Source: Mastacembelus armatus (taxonomy: Eukaryota > Chordata > Actinopteri > Synbranchiformes > Mastacembelidae). From it: a stretch of 64,000 nucleotides of DNA. Within the stretch, counting starts at the first letter, position 1. Each line of letters starts with the position of its first letter. Positions 22,251 to 33,688 of this stretch are shown here, one piece after another. The notes below the pieces were generated by a model that worked only from the letters and a program-made list of their open reading frames with translations, was not told where the DNA came from and did no database searches. The translations under genes and the position numbers were made by a program. The stretch is taken from contig NC_046653.1 in NCBI RefSeq assembly GCF_900324485.2, forward strand, positions 26,692,637 through 26,756,636, in the 5' to 3' direction.

Positions 22251-23168
22251 TTAATCTTGACAGAACAACTTCTTGAGGTGTTTATAAATTTCTTTCATTT
22301 TTAGTCCATATATAATTGGATTAAATAGAGGATTATACACAACTAACTGTAAAGTCATTACTAAATGTGCAAGTTTTGGAAAATCAGTTTCCAGACGAGC
22401 TGTGATAACATCATATGATATCAAAAAGAAGTAGTTGAATAAAACCATCAGGTGAGGTAAACAGGTCTGTGCAGCTTTTCTCCTGACTTCTCCAGAGCTG
22501 TGATAACATATTATAAGTATCCTGGTGTATGTAAAAAGTATGAAGAGCACAGGGAGAACAACAACATTCAGCAACATTAAGACACCATATATAGATATGG
22601 CTTTTGAAGTCACACAGAAAAGTTTGTAAATTGAGTTATTGCAAAAAATGACTTTCAGAGTAAAACTACAGAGTTTTTGATTAGCGCTCAGTGTTGCTAA
22701 TCCTGCCATCTCACATGCAGGCACAAGCCAAGATAAAGCCAGAAAGACACTGACTGTTCTTTTTGTCATGATAGTTGGATACTGCAGAGGTTTACATATA
22801 GACACATACCTGTCATAGGCCATGGCTGCCAACAGTAAAAACTCTGAACCAGCTAAAGTATAAAACATAAAATACTGAACCAGACAGGCCTGATAAGTTG
22901 TGATCTGTTGTTCAGATAAAAAGTCAATCAGTAGCTTTGGGTAGGTATTAGTGCTGAGAAGGACAGAGTTCAGTAACAAAGCTGCAATGAAAATGTACAT
23001 AGGCTCATGGAGGTCTCTGTGTTTCCAGATCAGGTACACAATAGTAGAATTACTGCAGATTATAAGAATATAAACTATTAAAACAACCATAAAATAAAGG
23101 TATCTGTATTTGTGAACCTCCACATGCCCACCAAATGTTATATATGTTACATTTATATCTTCCTCCAT
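22251..23168 (-). CDS. Olfactory receptor OR4
   Basis: Intact 305-residue receptor on the minus strand, started at the conserved MEED methionine (MEEDIN here). Hallmarks present: LHEPMY, MAYDRYVSIC, KAAQTCLPHL, NPLFNPIIY. Distinctive: ITTYQAC, TLAGSEF, CEMAGLATL, and TM5 CVTSKAISIYGVLMLLNVVV, which is almost that of OR1. TM7 entry DFPKLAHLV replaces DFPKTARLV, and ITARLE replaces ITVRLE. Ends FCQD. It is convergent with OR3. Its leader splice donor is altered, unlike all others (see the promoter entry), so expression may differ. Confidence 0.93.
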   Translation of the reverse strand: MEEDINVTYITFGGHVEVHKYRYLYFMVVLIVYILIICSNSTIVYLIWKHRDLHEPMYIFIAALLLNSVLLSTNTYPKLLIDFLSEQQITTYQACLVQYFMFYTLAGSEFLLLAAMAYDRYVSICKPLQYPTIMTKRTVSVFLALSWLVPACEMAGLATLSANQKLCSFTLKVIFCNNSIYKLFCVTSKAISIYGVLMLLNVVVLPVLFILFTYTRILIICYHSSGEVRRKAAQTCLPHLMVLFNYFFLISYDVITARLETDFPKLAHLVMTLQLVVYNPLFNPIIYGLKMKEIYKHLKKLFCQD

Positions 23169-23305
23169 TAAGAAAGTCAAACAAGAATACTTTTTAAATA
23201 GACAACATGACAGGAATATGTGAATTAAAACTAGGAGGTTTCACCTTGAAGTTTGTAATAGACTCTTCTATCCTGTATTAGACTCTCTTACTCATTCACA
23301 GTTAA

Positions 23306-23466
23306 CTGATCTTCAAACTCACTGAGTGCTCATGTCCAAACCTCAGAGAGAGAACTGTTGGCCCCTGTGAAATATTTTATCAGACTGATTCATCCTCCAT
23401 GGATCTCATTAAACATTCCACCCAGACTGACTAACATGTAAACAACTTCATCAAACTCTGGAGGTC
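23306..23466 (-). promoter_or_regulatory. OR4 promoter module with altered splice donor
   Basis: The conserved module reads on the minus strand to GAAGATCAG, followed by TTAACTG where all the others have GTAACTG (base 23305). The TATA-like box has one A fewer (ATAAAATATTTC). A possible alternative donor (GA|GTAAGA) lies about 15 bp further on. A possible acceptor is AAAAAG before TATTCTTG. Confidence 0.55.
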
Positions 23467-23593
23467 TGACTGTTGTTAGACCTGGTTTACTGGGGCTTCT
23501 GTATTTTCCACTGCTTATTACAAGTCATAATATTTTTCATCAATAAAACACTGTATACATCCATTACTGTTCTCATTTAATTAATTTCAACTA

Positions 23594-26500
23594 ATCTGCC
23601 TTGACCGGTTGGGGTGAGTGGATAGAGGAGAGAGAAATAACAGCAACAATAAAGAACAAATAGACACTGCAGGTTGGTGGGGCCAGTAACTGCACATCAG
23701 CAATATACAGCTCCAGGACCAGGGACACCTGCAGAAGGTACAGACAGAAAGAAAGGACAAAGTTACAGAAATTCAGTGGTGGAATATACATGCGGGGAGT
23801 GAGTGGGGGAAGGGAGCTCAGTTCGCTGATGGAGAGTCCTCGGGCAGTCTAGGCCTATAGCAGGAAAACAAAGGGATGGTTCATGGTCACCAGAAGCCAT
23901 CCCTAACTATACGCTTTGTCAAAAGGAAGGTTTTAAGGCTAGGCTTAAAGGTCCAGAGAGTGTCTGCCTCCTGAATCCAGACTAAGAGCTGGTTCTACAG
24001 GACAGGAGCTTAATAGCTAAAGGCTCTGCCTCCCTTTCTGCTATTGGAAAATCTGGGAACCACAAGTAGACCTGCACTCTGAGAGCGAAGTGGTCTATTG
24101 GGATAATATGGTACTATGAGATCTTTAAAGTATGAAGGAGCTTGATCATGAAGGGATTTGTATGTGAGTAGAAGGATTTTAAATTCTATTCTGTATTTTA
24201 CAGGGAGCCAATGAAGAGAAGCTAATATAGGAGAAATATGATCTTTCTTGCTAGTTCCTGTCAGGACTCTGTCTGCAGCATTCTGGATTAACTGGAGGCT
24301 TTTTATGGAGATATTGGAACATCCAAATAGTAATGAGTTACAGTAATCTAGCCTTGATGTGTCAAATACATGGACTAGTTTTTCTGCATCATTTTGAGAC
24401 AGAATGTTTCTAATTTTGGCAATGTTGCGCAGGTGAAAGAAGGCAGTTCTAGAGATTTGTTTTTTATATGAGTTAAAGGACATGTCCTGGTCAAAAATAA
24501 CTCCAAGGTTTTTCACAGTAGTGCTGGAGGCCAGGGCTATGCCATCTTAGACACGCTTGAAGACTAGTTAACTGGTTTGTGTTATCAGGTTTCATAGATA
24601 GATACAGCTGAGTGTCATCTGCATAGCAGTTGTAATTAATAGAGTGCTTCCTAATGACATAGCCTGAAGGGGCATGTACAGGGTGAACAGAATCGGTCCT
24701 AGCACAGTGTCTTGTGGAACTCCATAACTAACTTTTGTGCGTGTGGAAGGTTCATCATGGACATGAACAAACTGGAATCTGTCCGATAAAAAGAATTGGA
24801 ACCATTTTAATGCTGTTAATGCTCTGATACCAGTTACATGCTCCACTCTGTAATAAGATGTTGTGGTCAATAGTGTCAAATGCAGCGCTAAGGTCTAGGA
24901 GGACAAGTATAGAGACAAGTTTATTATCTGAGGCTAAGAGAAGATCGTTGGTAACTTTCAACAGTGCTGTTTCTGTACTATGATGTGCTCTAGGATTTTA
25001 GAAATAAATGGCAGGTTGGATATTGGTCTATAAATAGCCAAGACTCCTGGATCAAGACTAGGCTTTTTGAGTAAGGGTTTGATTACTTCAGTCTTAAAGG
25101 CCTGTGGTACGTAGCCTGATACCAGAGATACATTTACCAAGTCTAATAAAGATGAGTTAACTAATGGCAGGATGTCTTTAAGCACTCTAGTCGGGATGGG
25201 GTCTAAGAGACACGTTGATGATTTCGATGAAGCAACTACTGATGTAAATTCAGAGAGATCTATGGGAGAGAAGCAGTCTAAACATAACTGAGGTCTTACA
25301 GATGATTCAAGAGCTACTGTAGTAGAAGATTCATTTATTGCAGGTATAGGAAGCATCTGATGAATTTTATCTCTAATAGTTGTGATTTGTAAAGAAACTC
25401 ATAAATTCATCACTGCTGAGAGCTAAGGGAACACTGGGCTCAACAGAGCTGTGACTTTTTGTCAGCCTGGCTACAGTGCTGAAAAGAAACCTGGGATTGT
25501 TCTTATTTCCCTCTATTAGTGATGAATAGTATGCAGTTCTGGCTTTACGGAGAGCTTTTTTATATGTTAGTAGACTGTTTTTCCATGCTAGATAAAATTC
25601 CTCTAAATATGTGGAACGCCACTTCCTTTCCAGCCTTCGTGATGCTGCTTTAAGGTACGAATATGTAAATTATACCATGGGGCTAATCTCCTCTGATTCA
25701 CTAACTTCTTTTTCAGAGGGGCCACAGTATCAAGCGTTTCACGCAGTGAGGCTACAGCACTGTCAACAATATGATCAATTTGGTAGGGAGTGGGATTGAA
25801 GCAGCTGCCCTCCACTATGTTGGCACATGGCATAGATGTAAATAAAGATGGAATCATTTTCTTAAATTTATTAACAGCATAGCCAGATAAACATTTACTG
25901 TAGTGGAATTTTCTTCCAAACGCTGCATGATCCTTCATTTTAAATTCAAAAGTTATTAAAGAATGATCTGACAAAATAGGATTTTGGGGAAAAACTATTA
26001 AATGTTCAATTTCGATGCCATAGGTCAGAACAAGATCAAGGGTGTGATTGAGACAGTGGGTGGGTTTATTAACATTTTGAATGAAACCAATTGAATCTAA
26101 TATAGAATTAAATGCAATGCTGAGGCTGTTATTTTCAACAGCTACATGAATGTTAAGATCTCCCACTATAATGACTTTATCTGAACTGAGCACTAAATCT
26201 GACAGGAAGTCTAGAAATTCAGTTAAAAACTCTGAGTAAGGGACAGGTGGACGGTACACAATGACAAGTAGAACTGGTTTTTGTTTTTTCCAGTTTGGAT
26301 GTGAGAGACTAAGAGTGAGGCTCTCAAATGAGTCATAACTGTTCTGAGGATGAAAGTTTAATAAGTTTGAGTGGAAGATTGTAGCTACTCCTCCACCTCG
26401 ACCTGTGCTTCGAGGAACATGACAATTTTTATGACTGAGGGGGGTTGATTCATTCAGACTGACATATTCATCCTGCTGTAACCAGGTTTCAGTAAGTCAG

Positions 26501-26621
26501 AGTAAGTCAATTTGGTGATCAGTTATCAAGTCATTTACTAACAGAGATTTAGACCAAAGAGACCTAATATTTAATAATCTATATCTGACTGTTCTGTTTT
26601 TCTGTTCAATAAGAGGAGTTG
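23594..26621 (-). mobile_element. L2-clade LINE, copy B (defective)
   Basis: Minus-strand copy of the L2 family. The endonuclease block at 25603-26259 is open (YRPPVPYSEF, VGDLNIH where other copies have GDFNIH, LSDHSL). The RT is split by frameshifts: LSEFTSVV and [12 protein letters not shown] at 24958-25356, then [25 protein letters not shown], and the C-terminal domain at 24010-24516 (SRLDYCNSLL, LHWLPVKYRIEFKI). The 3' tail is lost at 23594. The left neighbour is the OR4 promoter region; the right is an LTR fossil at a junction shared with copies A and C. Confidence 0.85.
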
Positions 26622-26985
26622 TGTTAGATTTTCAGTTCCGGTTTATGGACTTTTATTTTGTCTGTTTCCGTTTTTCACCTATGTTGATCATAGGTAGTTT
26701 TGTGTCTCGTTTGTTCATCAGTTAAGATTAGCTTCACCTGTGTTAATTAGTTCTGTCCTGAGTCTATTTGTATCCCGTCTTCCTTTATTGAGTGTTGGAC
26801 TATTAACATTTGTGTCTCTTATGTTCAAGGAGTGTTTCAGTTTGTTACCTGCCTGCCCACCAAGTGGCAGAGATACATGTGTTCTGCCCAGCCTGGTCAG
26901 TCCGGGTCTATTAAAGAACTTGTCCAGCACTTGGGGTCCTCTCCTCTCCTCTCCTCCTTCACCACCACCAAAACACGGTGTAACA
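26622..26985 (+). repeat. LTR fossil of a Gypsy-like element
   Basis: Begins TGTTAGATTT and ends ACGGTGTAACA, so the ends are TG...CA with short inverted TGTTA/TAACA. A near-identical copy lies at 43019-43374 and a partial one at 4334-4532. It abuts the 5' side of the L2 LINE copy. Only one LTR is present with a short internal stretch after it; incomplete. Confidence 0.7.
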
Positions 26986-27600
26986 GAATGCTCCAACCAG
27001 CCAAGGACCCAACGGACAATGACAGAAGAGAGCGAGAGGAGGAGTGTGTTCTGGGGTCCCTCCGCGCCTTTCGGCTCGTCCTCCGGATCTCCGAGGATTA
27101 CCTGGTGGTTCTAGCTTCGTGCGCTCAGCAGGCACAGGTGCTTCAGCACTCCATCCGCAATGCACCGATGGAAGACGTGAAGGGACTGTTGGGCCTTTTT
27201 CCTTCCCTGTACGCCATGCTGAAGGTGTGTAGAGACCTGCTGGTCCCCTTCTCCAAGGCAAGACGCCTGTGTCTTGCCCAGCTCCAGTTGCCCGTTGTGG
27301 CATTCTCGAACCCAAACCCACAACGAAACTGCCAGAACCCGAACCCACGGCAAGACTGCCAGTACCCGAACCCACAGTGAGACTGCCAGAACCCAAACCC
27401 ACGGCAAAAAGCCAGAACCCAAACCCACAGTGAGAAAACCCGAGCCCAAACCCACGGCAAGAATGCCAGAACCTGAACCCCCGGCCAGAGTGTCCGGATC
27501 CCTCATCGCTGCCCAACGTTCAGAACCCCAGTGTGCTGACGAGACTGTCAGTTGTTCGACAACTGAGGGGGTTCCTGCCTCAACAAAAGTCAGGCATTTG
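26986..27600 (+). mobile_element. 5' internal (gag-like) remnant of the LTR element
   Basis: Directly after the LTR lies a short gag-like stretch (EREEECVLGSLRAF, DLLVPFSKARRLCL), followed by a proline-rich region of tandem units of about 27-30 bp (PEPKPT-type). The equivalent at 43375-43735 has fewer units. The element is broken and lacks the rest of its genome. The gag label is by position and low complexity only. Confidence 0.5.
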
Positions 27601-28680
27601 AGTCAACCCATTATTGGCTCTTACCGTGAAGTCTCTGCGTCAAGGTTTATTTATCTACACACATTGATTTCCTTTCATGAAATTAATTTATCTTCATGGT
27701 CTGTTTGTCCATTTATAATATATCTTGTATATAGTAAAGTGTATCAAGGATTCATTGCAACATCAGACCAATTGTTGTTACCACAAAGTGACCTGGGCGC
27801 TTGGACTGTAAATCCCCCAATTTTGAACGTTCCTAGAGCACCCATGAATTGTGAAAAACCGCAAATTTTGGATGTGGTCAATAAAATGCCTACAAATTCC
27901 TATTTTTATTGATTAAACTCTAAATAAGTTCCCAAAACATTTTAATTTCATTTCATATTGAGCTTTGATTATTAGTAAACAAATTAAATTATAAATTAAA
28001 TTGTTCTTAGTAATTTAGCATAAAAATGCATGAAAAATTATATATTGCCCAGAAAAATTCCATAAAAAATTGTGGATGATATTTGCGGTTTCCGTGAAAT
28101 TGCAGGGGTTTCCACAAACAATTATTAGTTAAGTTCTAAGGAAAAATCCACGAATGACTTAGGTCGCAAACCCTGAACTGCGGCTTCACAGGGTACACTC
28201 TACCTGCTCAGAATTTGACCTGACAAAGGTGGTGTACATTACCTGATCTATCATTCACCCTCAAGGGTCTTTGTTTACATATGTTAGAACACCTTCTGAA
28301 TAGTCTTTTAACTGTACTTCAGCTGGTGGAGGAAGAACTGTAGTCAGAACACACTGTGTTGGAATAGATAGTGAACAGACCCTGGAGGCTGACTGTGTAT
28401 CTGAAGGGCCTAGTTGCATTTACTACTTTTAATACTTATGTCTTTCCCTTGACTCATCCTATATTTGTTGGTGCATGACATGACAACATTGCCTGCATTT
28501 TTTATGGAACTGAATGCAAATGTTTTATTCATTTCGTTATTTATTTCACCATTTTGTTGTTTTGTATCACTGTGTAAATACAATTACAGTAAAGATTTAT
28601 TCATTCCATTTTGTCCATTATAAAATTATCATTACCTACTGATTCATTAATAATTCTAAATTATATACCAGTGTGTCCTG
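27601..28680. other. Intergenic, shared with the second duplication block
   Basis: No gene. Parts (about 27870-27930 and 28070-28650) recur at 43730-44190 beside OR7, with some sequence present only here. AT-rich, no element identified. Confidence 0.5.
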
Positions 28681-28860
28681 CTGCAGAGGGTGTGGCCCCC
28701 ACACAACCCTGATCTCAACATCAGCCTGGGATCACATGAAGACAGAAGACATTAAGTCAACCTGAACCCACAGAAGAACTGTGGCAGCTTCTCCAAGATC
28801 CATAGAACCATCAACCTTATAATATTTTCTCTCCTCACTCTGCTGAGTGAAGCTCAGTGT
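28681..28860 (+). mobile_element. Tc1-like transposase C-terminal relic
   Basis: 'gtggcccccacacaaccctgatctcaac' reads WPPHNPDLN, the segment before the catalytic Glu of Tc1 transposases, followed by a decayed W-D-H region and 'PTEELWQLLQ'-like codons. The relic recurs downstream of OR7 (about 44190-44310) and OR9 (56521-56640), so it was duplicated with the receptors. Confidence 0.55.
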
Positions 28861-29165
28861 TTCCTTGTGGGCAGTAACAGCATCAGAGTCTAGAAGCCAA
28901 ACCTTAACACTGAACATATTCCACTTTAATGTGAAGGTCATGATAATGGGTTGCTGATTGACAGGTGAAAAAAGAAATATGGGACTCAGAACAGGAAAGA
29001 TGGAATTTGGCAGAAACCGAGCAGTCATCACATTATTGAAGCTGACAATGCTCTTTACTGTGTATAAGGAAACTAAACACATCCTGACATTAAATTATTT
29101 CCAGTGATCAGACAAATCACATCTCTGCAATATTCTTTCACAATAAGGTATTAGTGTTGATGAAA

Positions 29166-30092
29166 TTAGTTTGTTTTACCCTGACAGAACAACTTCTTGA
29201 GGTATTTATAAATTTCTTTCATTTTTAGTCCATATATAATTGGATTAAATAGAGGATTATACAAAACTAACTGTAAAGTCATTACTAAACGTGCAGTTTT
29301 AGGGAAATCAGTTTCAAGTCGAACAGTAATAACATCATATGTTATCAAAAAGAAATAGTTGAATAAAACCATCAGGTGAGGTAAACAGGTCTGTGCAGCT
29401 TTTCTCCTGACTTCTCCAGAGCTGTGATAACATATTATAAGTATCCTGGTGTATGTAAAAAGTATGAAGAGCACAGGAAGAACCACAACATTTACGAAAA
29501 CAAAGACACCATATACAGTTACAGCTCTGGAACTCACACAAAAAAGTTTGTAAATTGAGTTATTGCAAAAAATGACTTTCAGAGTAAAACTACAGAGTTT
29601 TTGATTAGCAGTCAGTGTTACTAGACCCACAAACTCACATGCAGGCACAAGCCAAGATAAAGCCAGTAAGACACTGACTGTTCTTTTTGTCATGATAGTT
29701 GGATACTGCAGAGGTTTACATATAGACACATACCTGTCATAGGCCATGGCTGCCAACAGGACAAACTCTGAACCAGCTAAAGTATAAAACATATAAAACT
29801 GAACCAGACAGGCCTGATAAGATATGATCTGTTGTTCAGATAAAAAGTCGATCAGTAGCTTTGGGTAGATATTAGTGCTGAAAAGAACAGAGTTCAGTAA
29901 CAAAGCTGCAATGAAAATGTACATAGGCTCATGGAGGTCTCTATGTTTCCAGATCAGGTACACAATAGTAGAATTACTGCAGATTATTAGAATATAAACT
30001 ATTAAAACAACCATAAAATAAAGGTATCTGTATTTGTGAACCTCCACATGCCCACCAAATGTTATATATGTTACATTTAAATCTTCTTCCAT
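29166..30092 (-). CDS. Olfactory receptor OR5
   Basis: Intact 308-residue receptor from the conserved MEEDLN. Family hallmarks are present (NVT, LHEPMY, MAYDRYVSIC, KAAQTCLPHL, NPLFNPIIY). Distinctive: TLAGSEFVLLAAM in TM3, RTVSVLLALS in TM4, CEFVGLVTLTANQ, CVSSRAVTVYGVFVFVN in TM5, EIYKYLKKL near the end. The C-terminus is extended to FCQGKTN, the type of OR5-OR9, because the stop used in OR1-OR4 is absent. OR7 in the second duplication block is its counterpart. Confidence 0.94.
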   Translation of the reverse strand: MEEDLNVTYITFGGHVEVHKYRYLYFMVVLIVYILIICSNSTIVYLIWKHRDLHEPMYIFIAALLLNSVLFSTNIYPKLLIDFLSEQQIISYQACLVQFYMFYTLAGSEFVLLAAMAYDRYVSICKPLQYPTIMTKRTVSVLLALSWLVPACEFVGLVTLTANQKLCSFTLKVIFCNNSIYKLFCVSSRAVTVYGVFVFVNVVVLPVLFILFTYTRILIICYHSSGEVRRKAAQTCLPHLMVLFNYFFLITYDVITVRLETDFPKTARLVMTLQLVLYNPLFNPIIYGLKMKEIYKYLKKLFCQGKTN

Positions 30093-30230
30093 TGGTAAAG
30101 TCAAACTCAAAATACTGATTTATGAGACAGTCAATATAACAAGAATATGTAATTAAAAAGTGAGGTGTTAAACTTCTTAAGATTGTACAAGTGTATCTCC
30201 TGTATTAGACTCTGACTCACTCACAGTTAC

Positions 30231-30396
30231 CTGATCTTCAAACTCACTGACTGCTCATGTCCAAAGCTCAGAGAGAGAACTGTTGGACCCTGTGAAATAT
30301 TTTTATCAGACTGATTCATCCTCCATGGATCTCATTAAACTTTCCACCCAGACTGACTAACATGTAAACAACTTCATCCATCTCTGGAGGCCTGAA
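30231..30396 (-). promoter_or_regulatory. OR5 promoter and non-coding exon 1 module
   Basis: Module intact on the minus strand: TATA-like ATAAAAATATTT (about 30296-30307), exon ending AGATCAG|GTAACTG (donor at 30231/30230). The nearest acceptor-like site is CATAAATCAG, 28 bp before the ATG. Confidence 0.57.
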
Positions 30397-30424
30397 TCCA
30401 AGATTGTTGTTAGATCTGTTTTAG

Positions 30425-32170
30425 TGATGCTTGGGACCTTAAGCCAATTCACATGTGGTCACTGCGCCACAGTGCAGTGGTATTACTCGCGCACTGCCCA
30501 TGCATGAGGTGCACAGCCTCGGTTGCCTGCTCTGCCAGTGCTGGGGTCAGGGTATTTGGCTGGTGGACGGGCTGCTCCCTGGAGCTTACTTCTCCTCTCA
30601 ACCCACAGCTCGCTTTAGATGGTACTGGGCTCCACTGGACCTATCTGTGTCTTCTGTAAGACACAGTGCATCTCAGTGCATACTATCCTTCTCCAGTGGT
30701 GGGTGAAACTCAATAGAAATGGATTGATGTCGTTTGATTTTGTACAGACTGCGGGTATTTATTCTTTTATTTATTGGAAACATCGAACTGGGCCAGACAC
30801 TCTTATGTCTCTCTGTACTTTTTTAGGTTTTTATAAGACTGTAGTGATAAAACTGGTGGTGATGTTGCTGTCTATGTTGATCGAAAATATATAATTAGTC
30901 ATGAATTTCACACATCAGAATTCAATTATTATTATAACATATAAACCTTCCAAACAGTAATACAAAATCTCTGATCACTCTGTTATTTACACCATTAGAA
31001 AAAATATCAAATTCAAAGCTATTCCAGTTCAATGCTGAAATTAGTAACATTGACTGGAGTAATGAATTATCCTTAGTGAATCCTGAACAACTTTTAGTAC
31101 ATTTTCGTACAAAAGTAGGTACAGTCTGTAAAAAATTCAGTTCCGTCCAAAAAACAAGAGGACGGCACAGCAAACTACCTTGGATCAACTATGAAATATT
31201 AGAACTGCTTAAAGAGAATACTGCCTCCCTTACATTGTACAGAATCTCAAAGATCCAGGAGAGAATATCACAGTTTATGCGGATTAGAATGTTCCTGTCA
31301 CAGGAGCTGTATTCACTGACTTTCAGAAAACATTTGATACAGTGAACCATCAGATCTTGTTAAAGAAACTTGTATCATTTCATTTTTCCTCATCTGTCAT
31401 ACAACTGCTCTTGTCATATCTGTCTAATAGGTCACAGGTTGTTAAAGTTGGTCACACTAAATCTCAGCCCTTAGACTGCAAAATGGGTGTGCCACAAGGC
31501 AGTATTCTAGGCCCGCTACTTTTTCTCCTCAGTATTAACGATCCTCCTCTGGTGTATAATTATTCTGTTTACCATATGCACATGACACTATAACATATTA
31601 TTCTGATTCAAATCCCAATATTATAAACCCCAAACTGTCATCTACAGAACTGGTTGAGGGATAATTATTTTACAATCAATGTAAAGAAGACAGAATGTAT
31701 GTATTTTCACTCACCCAGGAAACTTTTATCTATGTCTAGCTCAGTAGTTTTTGCCACTCTCAACTATAACTTATATATATCTTGGTGTGTTCCTGGACTC
31801 ACATCTGTCCTACAGAGAGTACACTCAAAATTTAACTAAAAACTACAACAAAATTGTATGTCTATAACTAAATTAGACCTTATCTGTCTCTCTCTGCCTG
31901 AAACATATTTACATGCAGTAATTCTCTCGACCATGACTGACTGGTCCCTCACCACAAAATGACATCATAGAACCGGTGGCTAGACTCTGCAACAGAGCCC
32001 ATAAGATCCATTGTAGACTCCCTGCATGGGTCCACCACTGTACAGCACTGTCTCAGGCAAATGCTCTAATTTTTCAGAATTATGTTAAAAGTCATGGCAC
32101 TAATATTTATTTTCAGATAAAAAGCAAACTTCTGTTACCAGCTGTAACTGCTCTTATTCTGACAGTAAAT
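30425..32170 (+). mobile_element. Decayed non-LTR retrotransposon (LINE), copy E1
   Basis: A GC-richer start (30425-30700, 'actgcgccacagtgcagtgg') is followed by RT traces: FRKHLIQ / NHQILLKKLVSF, then SQPLDCKMGVPQGSILGPLLF (31480-31535). The catalytic ADD box is degraded to HMHMTL. C-terminal codons near 31980-32150 include NRAHKIHCRLPAW. Several stops and frameshifts. Copy E2 at 45905-48005 is longer in the endonuclease part, and a third, partial copy lies at 61640-62400. Clade not assigned. Confidence 0.68.
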
Positions 32171-32173
32171 ACA

Positions 32174-32300
32174 GGGGTGTCCAAACTTTTTTCAAAGAGG
32201 GCCAGATTTGATAATGTGAAAATCTGGAAGGGCTGGCAGTCCCTTCTGGTATTTTCAGAACCATAAGTTACACATAAATGCACTGTTCTGTAAGAATCTT
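32174..32300. mobile_element. Terminal fragment of a hAT-type element
   Basis: Starts CAGGGGTGTCCAAACTTTTT, which is the widespread terminal repeat of hAT/Charlie-type elements (from memory), then 'gagggccagatttgata'. No matching right terminus was found nearby. Recurs at 48918. Confidence 0.5.
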
Positions 32301-33400
32301 TTCGATGACAATGTAACTAAACGGAAACCACTCAGGTGTAAACATGACAATGAGACATGAGCATATGAACAGAGAATAGTAATGGACTGAGAATAGACCC
32401 TTGGGGTACACCCTACATTATATTAGAGAAGGAAAACAAAAAATCATTTAAGGAAACAAAATTTCTGTTTGATAGGTATGAAGAAAGTCATTTTAGAGCC
32501 ACTCCTGATATGTCGGCCCAATGTGTCAGTCTATCTACAAGAATTCCAAAATCTATTGTGTCAAAGGCTGTACTCAAATCCAGCAGCATCAGAATTGAAC
32601 AAAGGCCAGAGTCTGCTGTCAATAAGACGTCATTGCAGACACTCAGGAGGACTGTCTCTGTGCTGTGAGAAGGACAAAACCAAGATTGAAACTTTTCAAA
32701 GGCAGAGTTAAGCCTGATACATACTCCACAAGAAGCGAGAAATTTGTTCATTTTCTCGTGACATTTCATACTCCACGAGAAACTCAGCTGCCAAACTCCT
32801 GGGAGGTCCCTGCTACTGCAGCTTACATCATGCGTGCTAAGCATTGTGGGAATCTGACAGAAACTACAACACAACAGATATCGGATATCGCCATGTTTTA
32901 TGACAGACACGCTCCGCTGTACACAACGTATCCTCTATCCACAAATTATTAGCCAATTGTGTCTTTATATGCCTTACAAGATGTGTTATAAAGACTTTCA
33001 CACTTCTTCACCACCTCTGGCAGCTGTTCCTCAAAACTATCCATTGCTAGTTCTGCCCAGATTCTCTCAGCCCTAGGAGCGAGAACAGATTTCTTGCTTC
33101 TCACAGAGTATGTAGAGCCCTTTACGTTCCAGGGCAGCAAGCAATTGCTTTCAAATGGTCTTCTCCAAGACCTTGGAAATAAAAGGGAGCTTGGAGATTG
33201 GGCGATAGTTATTCAAGATAGAACCATCAGGCTCTGGTTTCTGAAGAATTGGTTGAACGCAGGCAGTTTTGAAATAGTCAGGTACACAACCATTTAACAA
33301 TGAACTGTTAAAAACCTACAGTAGGAGGGGACCAACACAGTCCTATAACTCAATCAAAATCCTTGTGAGGATAAAATCAAGAGGACTGGATGCTACTGGC
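32301..33400 (-). mobile_element. LINE RT fragment (copy F1) split by a MITE
   Basis: On the minus strand: entry codons ILQKPEPDGSILNNYR near 33230, then, beyond the inserted MITE (32711-33121), FEKFQSWFCPSHSTETVLL and LLDLSTAFDTIDFGILVDRL (32490-32700). These are finger and palm motifs of an L2/CR1-type RT. Truncated at both ends. Copy F2 is at 49030-50270. Confidence 0.68.
32711..33121. mobile_element. PIF-Harbinger MITE, copy 2, inside LINE F1
   Basis: Bounded by TTA (32708-32710, 33122-33124) with inverted ends AGCCTGATACATACTCC and, on the other strand, AGGGCTCTACATACTCTG. The minus strand at 32949-33044 encodes a 31-residue remnant, MDSFEEQLPEVVKKCESLYN..., like the start of a Harbinger MADF/Myb-type accessory protein. 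Shorter than the 49461 copy by about 120 bp. Confidence 0.75.
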
Positions 33401-33688
33401 ATGCGGAGTATAATGTTCTTCAGAACAATGTGCATAATCCACTTTAATGTGAAGGTCATGATAATGGGCTGCTGATTGACAGGTGAACATAAAAAAGAAA
33501 TGTGGGACTCAGAACAGGAAAGATGGAATTTGCTAGAAACTGATCAGTCATCACATTATTGAAGCTGACAATGCTCTTTACTGTGTGTAAGGAAACTAAA
33601 CACATCCTGACATTAAATTATTTCCAGTGATCAGACAAATCACATCTCTGCAATATTCTTTCACAATAAGGTATTAGTGTTGATGAAA
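33401..33688. other. OR6 3' flank
   Basis: Shared OR5-9 type 3' flank ('cacattattgaagctgacaat', 'attagtgttgatgaaattag'), matching OR8. No gene. Confidence 0.6.

Noticed and set aside
26959-27516. Long minus-strand frame rich in Gly/Trp/Phe (GFRFWHSCRGFGLGF)
   Set aside because: Antisense of the proline-rich minisatellite; repeat composition keeps it open.
29335-29541. A repeated 68-codon frame (MCEFQSCN...), also at 44830, 50747, 57153, 18847 and 14018
   Set aside because: It recurs only because it overlaps the conserved OR coding sequence in another frame; there is no start context, motif or independent conservation.
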